Below, one piece after another: positions 43,369-52,243 of a stretch of DNA of 53,902 nt (position 1 is its first letter; each line of letters opens with the position of its first letter). The stretch is from Pseudomonadota bacterium. Lineage in GTDB: Bacteria; Pseudomonadota; Gammaproteobacteria; Burkholderiales; Rhodocyclaceae. Where the stretch lies: contig QQUN01000048.1 of assembly GCA_008501585.1 (NCBI GenBank), positions 1-53,902 on the forward strand. The letters run 5' to 3'. The translations under genes were made by a program, and so were the position numbers. Under the pieces are notes generated by a model. That model was not told the DNA's origin and searched no databases. It worked only from the letters and a program-made list of their open reading frames with translations.

Positions 43369-43517
43369 GGCGGTGGGCTCCAGAGCAGATGCGGATGGGC
43401 AGGGCCTGCGGGAGCGGCCTGCGCGTTTTTTCGGCGCGATTTTAGCAACGATGTCCGGCGGGAGGGCGGTTTTTTTACCGCATCATGCCGGGATCGTGGC
43501 AGATCATGCCGCGATCA

Positions 43518-45101
43518 TCATCCGCCACCGGCCAGTCGCCACAGCTCCAGCGCCAGCACGGCCGCCAGCAGCGTGCCGATCACCGTCAGCGCCAGGGTCT
43601 GGCGACGCTGCGCGCGGGCCAGGCGGGCCATGTCGAGGCGGGCGGCCTCGATGCGGTCGGGCGTGCTCAGCGCGTGATGGATCAGGCGCGGCAACTGCGG
43701 CAGCGTGGTGGCCCAGCAGGGGGCTTCTTCCTTGACATGGCGGAGCAGCGCGCCGAAGCCGACCTGGTTGCCCATCCAGCGCTCGAGGAAGGGTTTGGCG
43801 GTGGTCCACAGGTCCAGCTCGGGGTCGAGCTGGCGGCCGAGGCCCTCGATGTTGAGCAGCGTTTTCTGCAGCAGCACCAGCTGGGGCTGCACTTCCATCT
43901 CGAAGCGGCGTGCGGTCTGGAACAGGCGCAGCAGCGTCTTGCCGAAGGAGATGTCCTTCAGCGGCTTGTCGAAGATCGGTTCGCACACCGCGCGGATGGC
44001 CGATTCGAACTCGTCCACCCGGGTGTGCGCCGGCACCCAGCCGGCGTCGATGTGCGCCTGGGCGACGCGCTTGTAGTCGCGCTGGAAGAAGGCCAGGAAG
44101 TTCTGCGCCAGGTAGTTCTTGTCGACGTCGGTGAGCGTGCCCATGATGCCGAAATCGAGCGCGATATAGCGCCCGTCGGCATGCACGAAGATGTTGCCCG
44201 GATGCATGTCGGCATGGAAGAAACCGTCGCGGAACACCTGGGTGAAGAAGATCTCCACCCCCGCGCGCGACAGCGCCGACAGGTCGGTGCCCTGGGCCTG
44301 CAGCGCCTGGGTGCGCGAGATCGGCACGCCGTGCATGCGCTCCATCACCATCACCGACTTGCCGCAGTAGTCCCAATACACCTCGGGCACCACCAGCAGT
44401 TTGGAGTCGGTGAAGTTGCGCCGCAGCTGCGAGCAGTTGGCCGCCTCGCGCATCAGGTCGAGCTCGTCGCGCAGGTGCTTGGCGAACTCGGCCACCACCT
44501 CACGCGGCTTCAGGCGCCGCCCCTCGGGCCACAGGCGGTCGAGCAGGGTCGCGCCAGCGTCGAGCAGCGCCATGTCATGGGCGATGACGCGTTCGATGCC
44601 CGGGCGCAGCACCTTGATCGCCACCTCGGTGCCGTCGTGCAGGCGCGCGAAATGCACCTGCGCCACCGAGGCCGAGGCCACCGGCGTGCGGTCGAACTGG
44701 GCAAAGACCTCGTCGACCGGCCGGCCGTAGAGCTTCTCGATGACCGCGATGGCCTCCTCGCTGGGGAAGGGCGGCACGCGGTCCTGCAGCAGGGCCAGTT
44801 CCTCGGCGATGTCCAGCGGCAGCAAGTCGCGGCGGGTCGACAGCATCTGGCCGAACTTGACGAAGATCGGGCCGAGCGACTCCAGTGCGCGGCGCAGGCG
44901 CACCGCACGCGGCTCCGAGAAGTGCCGCCAGAAGAAAACGATGCGCCACAGCCGCACCAGCTGGCCGCTGCGGTCGGCGGTGAGCACCATGCGATCCAGC
45001 CCGAAACGCAGGCTGACGACGACGATTTTGGCAAGACGCAACAGACGCACGGGCGGGGCCAACAAAAGCAAAAGCGCAATTGTGCCCCAAAGCTCCCGCA
45101 A
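43518..45101 (-). CDS. ubiB: Ubiquinone biosynthesis atypical kinase/ATPase UbiB
   Basis: Protein-kinase-like ATPase required for ubiquinone synthesis, membrane-anchored. A 527-residue protein. The family-specific KxGQ motif is [16 protein letters not shown] (82-85). [20 protein letters not shown] is the nucleotide-binding region. [17 protein letters not shown] and [14 protein letters not shown] are catalytic-loop and metal-loop equivalents. Two C-terminal membrane segments ([20 protein letters not shown]) anchor it. The gene is divergent from the caspase gene, with 124 bases between. Confidence 0.95.
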   Translation of the reverse strand: MRELWGTIALLLLLAPPVRLLRLAKIVVVSLRFGLDRMVLTADRSGQLVRLWRIVFFWRHFSEPRAVRLRRALESLGPIFVKFGQMLSTRRDLLPLDIAEELALLQDRVPPFPSEEAIAVIEKLYGRPVDEVFAQFDRTPVASASVAQVHFARLHDGTEVAIKVLRPGIERVIAHDMALLDAGATLLDRLWPEGRRLKPREVVAEFAKHLRDELDLMREAANCSQLRRNFTDSKLLVVPEVYWDYCGKSVMVMERMHGVPISRTQALQAQGTDLSALSRAGVEIFFTQVFRDGFFHADMHPGNIFVHADGRYIALDFGIMGTLTDVDKNYLAQNFLAFFQRDYKRVAQAHIDAGWVPAHTRVDEFESAIRAVCEPIFDKPLKDISFGKTLLRLFQTARRFEMEVQPQLVLLQKTLLNIEGLGRQLDPELDLWTTAKPFLERWMGNQVGFGALLRHVKEEAPCWATTLPQLPRLIHHALSTPDRIEAARLDMARLARAQRRQTLALTVIGTLLAAVLALELWRLAGGG

Positions 45102-45127
45102 GGGGCGCGCCGTGTCGGCAGCTCGCC

Positions 45128-45155
45128 TTGCTCTCGGGAGACCACATGCTTTAAT
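45128..45155 (+). promoter_or_regulatory. Candidate promoter of the caspase-CHAT-M15 cassette
   Basis: TTGCTC (45128-45133) and TTTAAT (45150-45155) are 16 bases apart. A transcript would start near 45162. GAGGTGA (45215-45221), five bases before the caspase ATG, is a strong ribosome binding site. Confidence 0.45.
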
Positions 45156-45172
45156 CAGAAGAAGCCATCGTC

Positions 45173-45229
45173 ATGACCGGGGCCGGCGTGTGCCCGCCCG
45201 ATGACGCCGGCAGCGAGGTGAGATCATGA
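45173..45229 (+). CDS. Possible 18-codon leader ORF overlapping the caspase start
   Basis: Reads MTGAGVCPPDDAGSEVRS, and its TGA overlaps the caspase ATG (ATGA). The Shine-Dalgarno before it (AGAAGAAG) is weak. If translated it would couple the caspase gene to itself. It could equally be chance: the GC-rich leader has few stops. Confidence 0.2.
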   Translation: MTGAGVCPPDDAGSEVRS

Positions 45230-46020
45230 GCAAACGTGCTTTGACCATCGGGATCAACGACTACCCCGGTACCGATGGCGATCTGTCGGGCTGCGTCAAC
45301 GATGCCCAGGACTGGGCCGCCGTGCTCGGCGGCAAGGGCTACGCCGTCACCACCCTGCTCGACGAGGCCGCCACGCGCGAGGCCATGGTCGAGAAAATCG
45401 GCGACCTGATCGCCGGCTCGGCCAAGGGCGATTCGCTGATCATCACCTACTCCGGCCACGGCACCTGGGTGCCCGACCGCTCCGGCGACGAGGCCGACGG
45501 CCGTGACGAAGCGCTGTGCCCGCACGACATCGGCGACGGCAAGATCCTGCTCGACGACGACCTGCGCGCCCTGTTCGACCAGCGTCCCGCCGGTGTGCGG
45601 GTGGTGCTCATCTCCGACAGCTGCCACTCCGGCTCGGTCACCCGCGGCGACGAGGTCGACCTCGACCCCGGCCTGCCGCGCGCCCGCTTCCTCCCGCCCG
45701 CCAGCTGGATGAGCCTCAGCGCGCTGGCCGCCACCCGCAGCCGGCCGTCGGCCCTGATGGGCGGCATGACCCGCGCCGGCGGCGACCTGCTGCTGGCCGG
45801 CTGCCGCGACACCGAATTCAGCTGGGACACCCAGTTCCGCGGCCGCCCCAACGGCGCCTTCACCTACTACGCCATCAAGACCCTCCACACCCTGCTGCCT
45901 GGCGCCAGCTACCAGCAGTGGTTCCGTGCCATCAGCCACTACCTGCCCTCGACCCGCCTGCCGCAGACCCCGCAGATCTTCGGCTCGCGCACCGCCCGCC
46001 ATTTCGAACTCTTCTCCTGA
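45226..46020 (+). CDS. Caspase-like (peptidase C14 / metacaspase-type) protease
   Basis: A 264-residue stand-alone caspase-clan cysteine peptidase. ALTIGINDYPGTDGDLSGCV opens the p20-like domain. ITYSGHGTWVPD carries the catalytic His78 and VVLISDSCHSGSVTRGDEVD the catalytic Cys133. RDEALCPHDIGDGKILLDDD between them is typical of bacterial metacaspases. The second half ends with NGAFTYYAIKTL and YLPSTRLPQTPQIFG. No signal peptide, no fused domain. The CHAT protein gene follows after 25 bases and the M15 gene after that, same direction. Such peptidases usually activate or process partner proteins, but the target is unknown. Confidence 0.93.
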   Translation: MSKRALTIGINDYPGTDGDLSGCVNDAQDWAAVLGGKGYAVTTLLDEAATREAMVEKIGDLIAGSAKGDSLIITYSGHGTWVPDRSGDEADGRDEALCPHDIGDGKILLDDDLRALFDQRPAGVRVVLISDSCHSGSVTRGDEVDLDPGLPRARFLPPASWMSLSALAATRSRPSALMGGMTRAGGDLLLAGCRDTEFSWDTQFRGRPNGAFTYYAIKTLHTLLPGASYQQWFRAISHYLPSTRLPQTPQIFGSRTARHFELFS

Positions 46021-46045
46021 TCCCGCCCGCACAAGGAACGTGCCC

Positions 46046-49000
46046 ATGCCCGCCACCCCCCGTTTTCGTCTCCGCGGCAGCCCTGCCGCCGCCCGCCAAC
46101 CCGTGACCGAGGCGGTCGGCGTCACCTCGGCGCGGCGGATCGTGCCGGGCGCCGCCCGCAGTGGCGAGGCGGTGAGCGAGGTCGATGCCGATGCCGTGCT
46201 GCGGGTCGAGCTGGAAAACGGCTTCGTGCTGTGGTCGCGCGCCGACGACCTGCTGCGCGAGCGCGGTCAGCGCAGCGTCGGGCGCGATGGCGAAGCCGAA
46301 TGGCAACTCGACTTCGGCCCGCGGTCCGGGCAGGCCGCGGCGGGGACGTCACGCGGCTGGCTGGGCCTGGGCGTGCGCTTGCTCGATGTGTTCGGCGTCG
46401 ACCTCAAGGGCCTGGCGGCCGCCAAGCTCGGCCAGGCACTCGAAGCGCGCGCACTCAAGGGCGCGCCGGGGCTGTACCGGGTGGCGCTCGATGGCGCCTC
46501 GCCCGATCTCCAGCCCGCCGGCGCCACGCTGCCCGCGGCGCCGACGCCACTACTGGTCTTCCTGCACGGCACCGGCTCCAGCACCACCGGCAGCTTCGGC
46601 GCCTTGTGGGAGAAAGACAATGCCGCCGGCGCCGCGCTGCGCACCCGGTTGGCCGAGCGCTACGGTGAGCGCGCCTACGGCCTGGAACACCGCACGCTGA
46701 CCGAAAGCCCGATCACAAACGCCCTGGCGCTGGCGCGTGCCCTGCCCGAGGGCGCCGAGGTGCACCTGGTCAGCCATTCGCGCGGCGGCCTGGTCGGCGA
46801 GTTGCTATGCCTCGGCATGCGCGACGCCGACAGCGAACCGCTCGACGGCAAGCTGATCGACACCTTGTTTGCCGCTGACCGCACCGTCGCCGAGCAGATC
46901 GGCCTGTCGCCGCTCGATACCGCCGCCGCCAAGGCGCGCGACGCCGCCTACGACGCCGACCGGCTGGCGCTCAAGGCGCTGATCGCCGAACTCGACGCCA
47001 AGCGGCTGCGCATCACCCGCTTCGTGCGGGTGGCCTGTCCGGCGCGCGGCACCACGCTGGCCGCCGGCCGGCTCGACCGCTGGCTGTCGGTGCTCGACTT
47101 CCTCGCCGGCGGCGGGCTGTTCGGCGAGGCGCTCGACTTCCTGCTCGCCGTGGTCAAGGCGCGTACCGATCCGCGCACCCTGCCCGGCGTCGAGGCGATG
47201 ATGCCCGGCTCCGCGCTCACCCGCTTGCTGCAGTCGCCCGATCTGGCCGTCACCGCCGACCTGTCGGTGATTGCCGGCGACATCGAAGGCGACTCGCTGT
47301 GGCAGCAGGTCAAGCTGCTGGCCACCGACTGGTTCTACGGTGCCGACCACGACCTGGTGGTCAACACCGGCTCCATGCTCGGCGGCCTGCGCCGCCCCGA
47401 GGGCGCGGCGCGCTACCTGCGCGATGCCGGTGGCGAGGTCAATCACTTCCGTTACTTCACCAACGAAAAGACCGTCAAGTGGCTCGGCCACGGGCTGACC
47501 CGGCCGGAAGGCAACGATGGCGGCTTCCTGCCCATGGCCACGGCCCCCCACGAGGCGCCGCGCTGGCGCGAGGCCGTGCGCCGCAGCCGCGCCGGCGGCA
47601 CCCCGCGGCCGCTGGCGGTGGTGCTGCCCGGCACCATGGGCAGCGTGCTGCAACAGCGTGGCGAAACCGTATGGATCGACTACTGGCGCCTGCTGCGCGG
47701 CCAGCTCAAGCGCCTGCGCATGGGCCAGCCCGATGTCGAGCCGATCGATCTGGTGGGCGACTTCTACGGCCCGATGGTCGAGTTCCTCGCCCGCAGCCAC
47801 CGGGTTGAAATCTTCCCCTACGACTGGCGCCAGTCGGTCACCGCGGCCGCCGCCCGGCTGGCCGAGGCGCTGGCGCAATGGCTGCCGGAGGTGGAAGCCA
47901 GCGGCCAGCCGGTGCACCTGGTGGCGCACTCGATGGGCGGCCTGGTGGTGCGCGCGATGATCGCCGACGGCGGCGCCGGCACCGCCGTGTGGCAGCGCAT
48001 CACGGCCCTGCCCAACAGCCGCTTCGTGATGCTCGGCACGCCCAACCTCGGTTCGCACGAGGCGGTGCGCTGGCTCACCGGCTGCAATCCCACCCAGCAG
48101 AAGCTGGCGCTGCTCGACCTGACCCAGACCACCACCGGCGTGACCGAGATCGTGCGCGACTATCCCGGCCTGCTCGAGTTGCTGCCCTTCGACCCCACCG
48201 GCGCCGACTTTGCCGACGCCGCGCGCTGGAAGGCGCTCAAGGCCGAGCTGTCGGCGGTGTGGCCGCTGGCCGATGCCGCCGCCTTGCGCGAGGCGCGCAA
48301 GACCTGGCAGCGCCTGCTCGATGCGCCCGCCGACCCGCGCCACATGATCTACCTGGCCGGCTGCCAGCCCGCCACAGTGGTCGACTACCGCGTCGAGGCA
48401 TCGCGCGACTGGGACCCGGCCGGCGAGCGCCGGCTGGTGTTCGACGCCACCGCCGAAGGCGACGGCACCGTCACCTGGGCCTCGGGGCGGCTGCCCGGCG
48501 TGCCGGTGTGGTATGTCGAGGACACCGCGCACGACGCCTTGTGCACCCAGAAGCGCGCCTTCCCCGGCCTGCTCGACCTGCTCATGACCGGCACCACCCG
48601 TCGCCTGCCCGCCACGCCACCGCAGCGCACCCGTGCCGGCGTGGTCGAGCCGACCCGCTTCCCGATGCCGGTGGCGCCGTTTACCGATGACTTCCCCGAC
48701 GAGGCGGCTGTGCGTGCGCTCGGCTTCGGCCCCGGCCGGCCACGGTCCGAGGCGGCTCCCTCGGCCGCAGCGCCCACGCTGGCGGTGAGCATCCGCCACG
48801 GCGACCTGGCCTATGCGCGCTACCCGGTGCTGGTCGGCCACTACGCCGGCGACACCATCGTCAGCGCCGAGGCGGCGGTCAACCAGCGCCTTGGCGGCGC
48901 GCTGGCGCAGCGGCTCAACCTTGGCATGTATCCGGCCGCCAACGGCACGCATGCGCTGTTCTTCAACGAAGTGCCCGAGCACAAGCCCTCGGGCGCCATC

Positions 49001-51484
49001 GTGGTCGGGCTCGGCCTGGTCGGTGAGCTGTCGCCGGGCCTGCTCGAGGCCGGTGTGCGCAGCGCGCTGCTCGACTTCGCCCTGCAGGTGGCGCAGTGGC
49101 CCGATGACCTGCGCTTCGGCCCGGCCTCGGCGCCGCGCTCGGCCGCCGTCAGCTGCCTGCTGGTCGGCTCTGGGGCCGGCGGCATGCCGGTGAGCGCCTC
49201 GGTCGATGCGATCCTGCGCGGGGCGGTGTCGGCCAGCGCGGCCCTGGTCGAGCAGGGGCTGGAGAACCGCGTGGTGATCGACGCGGTGGAATTCATCGAG
49301 ATCTACGAAGACGTGGCCATCTCGGCGGCCGAAGGGCTGGAGGCCTGCCTGCACGATGGCGACCTGGCCGGCAAGGCGCGCTGGGCACCGCGCGACATCC
49401 AGAGCGGCGAGGGCCGGCGCCGGCGGGTGCGGTGTGACGAGACGCCCGACTGGTGGCACCGGCTGGAGATCATCGAAGAGCCTGGCCGCGAGGCGCTGCG
49501 CTTCATCTTCGCCACCGACCGCGCCCGTGCCGAAGAAACCCTGATGGCCGGCCAGCTCGAACTGGCCGATGCCTTCATCGCCCAGGCCTCGGCCTCGCCG
49601 GCGGCCAACAGCGAGATCGCCAAGACCTTGTTCGAGATGTTGCTGCCCAACCGCCTCAAGGAGATGGCGCCGCGTCAGACCAACATGGTGGTGATGGTCG
49701 ACGACCGCTCGGCGCGCTATCCGTGGGAACTGCTCGAGAACCGCTGGAGCGTGGGCGACCGGCCCCCGGCCGTGGCGGCCGGGCTGGTGCGCCAGCTCAA
49801 GGCCAGCCAGTTCCGCCAGCAGCCGGCGCATGCGCCGCATGCCAAGGCCTTGGTGGTCGGCAACCCCGACCTCGACGGCTGGCCCGCCTTTGCCGACTTG
49901 CCTGGCGCCCGCCAGGAGGCCGACACCGTGGTCGGCATGCTGCGCAGCGGCGGCTTCGAGGTGCGCGAGAGCATCGACGAACGGGCCGACTCGATCCTCG
50001 CCGGCCTGCATCGCGACGCCTGGCGCATCCTCCATCTGGCCGGGCACGGCGTGCACGAGATGGCCTCCGGCCGGGGGCGTGTCGTCTCCGGCATGGTGAT
50101 CGGCCGCGATGCCGTGCTCACCCCGGGCGATGTCGAGCAGATGCGCTGGGTGCCCGAACTGGTGTTCATCAACTGCTGCCACCTGGGCAAGACGGCGCGC
50201 AGCGAGCCGGCGCGCTTCAACATCCTGGCCGCCAACCTCGCCGTGCAGTTCGTGCGCATGGGCGTGAAGGCCGTGGTTGCCGCCGGCTGGGCGGTGGACG
50301 ACGCCGCGGCCAACGCCTTCGCGGCCAGCTTCTACAAGCACCTGCTCGCCGGCCAGCCCTTTGGCGAAGCGGTGCGCGCCGCTCGCGAGGAGGCGTGGAC
50401 CAGCTTCCCCGGTATCAACACCTGGGGCGCCTACCAGTGCTATGGCGACCCGAGCTACCGCCTGCGTGGCCAGGGCGGGGCGAGTACGCCGCGGGCGGCG
50501 CGGCCGTTCTATGCGCCGTCGGAACTGGTGGTGGCGCTGGAAAACCATGTCCAGTGGGTGCAGATGCAGGTGCAGCGCCATGGCGGCGATGCCGACGAGC
50601 TGGCGGGGCTGCGCGATGGCATCGCGGCGATTCTTGCCCGCGTGCCGCAGGCCTTGTCCGACCGCTGGCTGGCGCGGGCCGATGTGGCCGCGGCGATCGG
50701 CTTTGCCTGGGGCGAGACCGGCGCCTTCGCCGAAGCGGTCGATTGGCTGAACCGTGCGCTGGGGTATGACGAGGGCGACTGCCCGGTGCGCGCCGTCGAG
50801 CAATGCGCCAACTTCAAGGTGCGCCTGGCCGGCCAGGCGTGGACGGCCCTGCGTGGCGCGTCCAGCGCCGACGAGGGGCGCCGGGCCGAGCTGGTGACGC
50901 GCATCGAGGAGGCCATCGCCGAACTTGATCTGATCTGCCGCCGCGCGCCGACCGAAGAGCGCTACACCCTGCTCGGCAGCGCCTGCAAGCGCCTGGCCTG
51001 GCTGCATGCGGCCGAGGGGCCGCGGCTCGAGGCGCTGATCAACATGGGCAACTACTACCGGCTGGCGATGGAGGCGGCCGGCAAGGGGCGGTCGATCTAC
51101 GGCTTCACCAACTGGGCGCTGGCCGAGGTGCTGGCCATCACGCTCGGCGGCAGCGCCGGCACCAGCGCGGCGATCCTGCTCGAAGAATGCGAGGCGATGA
51201 TCGAGGTGGCGCGGGCCAAGAACGCCGCCAATCCCAACTTCTGGGATGCCGCCAGCGAGGCCGACTGCGCGCTGGTGCGGCTGATTGCCAGCGATCCGCG
51301 CACCCGCGCCGCCCGCCGTGGTGCGGAGGACATCACCGCGCTCTACCGACGGGCGCTGGCGCGCGGGGCCAGCCCACGGCAGCGGGCGACGCTGCATGAG
51401 CATCTCGATTTCCTGGTGGCGCTGTGCGAGGGCGCGCGCAAGCCGGTGCGCGACGCGGTGACCGCGATCCGCGCCGGGCTGTGA
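46046..51484 (+). CDS. Giant multidomain protein: two alpha/beta-hydrolases, M17-N-like domain, CHAT protease, helical tail
   Basis: 1812 residues, no signal peptide. Residues 1-165: unknown. First hydrolase about 166-480: LLVFLHGTGSS (171-180), nucleophile Ser245 in HLVSHSRGG, Asp434 in GADHDLVV (or Asp436), His467 in VNHFRYF. Second about 520-860: VVLPGTMGS (527-535, LCAT/PGAP-like), Ser629 in HLVAHSMGG, Asp806 in EGDGTV, His829 in EDTAHDAL. About 912-1040: SIRHGDLAYARYPVLVGHYA and AIVVGLGLVGELSPG, resembling the M17 aminopeptidase N-terminal domain. CHAT about 1195-1480: RYPWELLENRW, His1334 in LAGHGVHE, Cys1378 in FINCCHLGK, end WGAYQCYGDPSYRLRG. The rest is helical, TPR-like. AGGA precedes the ATG at 46046; an in-frame start 40 codons upstream lies inside the caspase gene. 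Confidence 0.9.
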   Translation: MPATPRFRLRGSPAAARQPVTEAVGVTSARRIVPGAARSGEAVSEVDADAVLRVELENGFVLWSRADDLLRERGQRSVGRDGEAEWQLDFGPRSGQAAAGTSRGWLGLGVRLLDVFGVDLKGLAAAKLGQALEARALKGAPGLYRVALDGASPDLQPAGATLPAAPTPLLVFLHGTGSSTTGSFGALWEKDNAAGAALRTRLAERYGERAYGLEHRTLTESPITNALALARALPEGAEVHLVSHSRGGLVGELLCLGMRDADSEPLDGKLIDTLFAADRTVAEQIGLSPLDTAAAKARDAAYDADRLALKALIAELDAKRLRITRFVRVACPARGTTLAAGRLDRWLSVLDFLAGGGLFGEALDFLLAVVKARTDPRTLPGVEAMMPGSALTRLLQSPDLAVTADLSVIAGDIEGDSLWQQVKLLATDWFYGADHDLVVNTGSMLGGLRRPEGAARYLRDAGGEVNHFRYFTNEKTVKWLGHGLTRPEGNDGGFLPMATAPHEAPRWREAVRRSRAGGTPRPLAVVLPGTMGSVLQQRGETVWIDYWRLLRGQLKRLRMGQPDVEPIDLVGDFYGPMVEFLARSHRVEIFPYDWRQSVTAAAARLAEALAQWLPEVEASGQPVHLVAHSMGGLVVRAMIADGGAGTAVWQRITALPNSRFVMLGTPNLGSHEAVRWLTGCNPTQQKLALLDLTQTTTGVTEIVRDYPGLLELLPFDPTGADFADAARWKALKAELSAVWPLADAAALREARKTWQRLLDAPADPRHMIYLAGCQPATVVDYRVEASRDWDPAGERRLVFDATAEGDGTVTWASGRLPGVPVWYVEDTAHDALCTQKRAFPGLLDLLMTGTTRRLPATPPQRTRAGVVEPTRFPMPVAPFTDDFPDEAAVRALGFGPGRPRSEAAPSAAAPTLAVSIRHGDLAYARYPVLVGHYAGDTIVSAEAAVNQRLGGALAQRLNLGMYPAANGTHALFFNEVPEHKPSGAIVVGLGLVGELSPGLLEAGVRSALLDFALQVAQWPDDLRFGPASAPRSAAVSCLLVGSGAGGMPVSASVDAILRGAVSASAALVEQGLENRVVIDAVEFIEIYEDVAISAAEGLEACLHDGDLAGKARWAPRDIQSGEGRRRRVRCDETPDWWHRLEIIEEPGREALRFIFATDRARAEETLMAGQLELADAFIAQASASPAANSEIAKTLFEMLLPNRLKEMAPRQTNMVVMVDDRSARYPWELLENRWSVGDRPPAVAAGLVRQLKASQFRQQPAHAPHAKALVVGNPDLDGWPAFADLPGARQEADTVVGMLRSGGFEVRESIDERADSILAGLHRDAWRILHLAGHGVHEMASGRGRVVSGMVIGRDAVLTPGDVEQMRWVPELVFINCCHLGKTARSEPARFNILAANLAVQFVRMGVKAVVAAGWAVDDAAANAFAASFYKHLLAGQPFGEAVRAAREEAWTSFPGINTWGAYQCYGDPSYRLRGQGGASTPRAARPFYAPSELVVALENHVQWVQMQVQRHGGDADELAGLRDGIAAILARVPQALSDRWLARADVAAAIGFAWGETGAFAEAVDWLNRALGYDEGDCPVRAVEQCANFKVRLAGQAWTALRGASSADEGRRAELVTRIEEAIAELDLICRRAPTEERYTLLGSACKRLAWLHAAEGPRLEALINMGNYYRLAMEAAGKGRSIYGFTNWALAEVLAITLGGSAGTSAAILLEECEAMIEVARAKNAANPNFWDAASEADCALVRLIASDPRTRAARRGAEDITALYRRALARGASPRQRATLHEHLDFLVALCEGARKPVRDAVTAIRAGL

Positions 51485-51500
51485 GGCAGAGGGCCGCGAC

Positions 51501-52070
51501 ATGACCGACCATACCCAGACCCCCATCGCCGACTTCCACCGCGAGATGCTGGCACCGCGTGACCCGGTGTCGGCCAATTTCCTCGCCTACGAGCTGACCC
51601 GCTCCGAGCTGGCCGAGCGCCGCGGCATCGACAACACGTTTGAAACCGACCTCCAATTACAGGCCGCGGTGCATCTGGCGCGCGAGGTGCTGCAGCCGGT
51701 GCGTGACGAATTCGGCGCCTTCACCCCCAACAGCGTGTTCCGCTCGCAGGCGCTGGAGCGGGTGCTCAAGGACCGGCCGGCGAGCTGGATCAGCACCAGT
51801 CAGCACACCCTGGGCGGCGCCTGCGACATCGAGGTCCCCGGCGTGGCGACGCTGGACCTGGCGCGCTGGGTGGTCAAGCACCTGCGCGACTTCGACCAGG
51901 TGATCTGCGAGTGCTACGACCCGCGCAAGGGGCCGAACTCGGGCTGGGTGCACATCTCGCTCAAGCCGCCCGGATCGGGGGCGAACCGGCGGGTGGAGCT
52001 GAGCTACATCCGCGACCCGGGTTCGGGGCGGATGGTCTACGTACCGGGGCTGCGCGCGAGCGTCGCCTGA
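51501..52070 (+). CDS. M15-type D-Ala-D-Ala carboxypeptidase / endolysin-like metallopeptidase
   Basis: A 189-residue peptidase_M15_3 domain protein without signal peptide. The N-terminal FLAYELTRSELAERRGIDN is typical of phage-like M15A enzymes. The zinc site is SQHTLGGACDIEVPG, a perfect SxHxxGxAxD (His102, Asp109). Glu137 in VICECYD is the likely catalytic base and GWVHISL supplies His151. The site is therefore intact. Expected substrate: peptidoglycan stem peptides, outside the cell, so an exit route is needed. It follows the CHAT gene after 16 bases. Its TGA stop lies on the end of degenerate repeat copy C. Confidence 0.85.
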   Translation: MTDHTQTPIADFHREMLAPRDPVSANFLAYELTRSELAERRGIDNTFETDLQLQAAVHLAREVLQPVRDEFGAFTPNSVFRSQALERVLKDRPASWISTSQHTLGGACDIEVPGVATLDLARWVVKHLRDFDQVICECYDPRKGPNSGWVHISLKPPGSGANRRVELSYIRDPGSGRMVYVPGLRASVA

Positions 52071-52167
52071 AAACATGTGAGTCAGTCCCGGCGCGTGCCG
52101 ATGGCGGTGTTGCCCGCGCACGCGTCTTGCCCCCGGCGCCGTTCGCGGCGCTTGCTTCACAAGTTCG
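52067..52167 (+). repeat. Degenerate and shortened copy C of the interspersed element
   Basis: The left end CTGAAAACATGTGAGTCAGTC matches the element end CTGAGAACTTGTGAAGAAATC at 15 of 21 bases. The interior GCGCGTGCCGATGGCGGTGTTGC matches copy B (GCGCGTGCCGATTGCTGCGTTGC), so C has the orientation of B's plus strand. The right end is GCTTCACAAGTTC. The middle is lost, giving about 100 bp. Again the TGA in the left end is the stop of the gene before it (the M15 peptidase). Confidence 0.6.
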
Positions 52168-52209
52168 GTGTCCGGCCGTCGCCGCGCCGGAAGACGGCGA
52201 GGCTTCTTG

Positions 52210-52215
52210 TATAAT
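52210..52215 (+). promoter_or_regulatory. -10 element for argS
   Basis: A perfect TATAAT in the context CTTGTATAATGCGCGG lies 28 bases upstream of the argS ATG. No good -35 is visible. Transcription would begin just before the ATG, between the element copy C and argS. Confidence 0.5.
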
Positions 52216-52243
52216 GCGCGGTTTTCCAGCCTGATTCGTGCTC

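Noticed and set aside
43470-43515. Terminator after ubiB
   Set aside because: GCGGT-TTTTTT-ACCGC and nearby repeats are present, but there is no T-run in the direction of ubiB.
46805-51577. A 1590-codon open frame on the minus strand opposite the CHAT gene
   Set aside because: Long antisense frames are expected opposite a GC-rich gene because stop codons are rare. The predicted protein is low-complexity (Arg/Gly/His/Ala/Gln) with no domain.
45226-52070. Gasdermin gene or STAND-NTPase in the caspase cassette
   Set aside because: None of the three proteins shows a NACHT/NB-ARC P-loop or a gasdermin-like beta-sheet/TM pattern, so the known gasdermin and Avs types do not apply.
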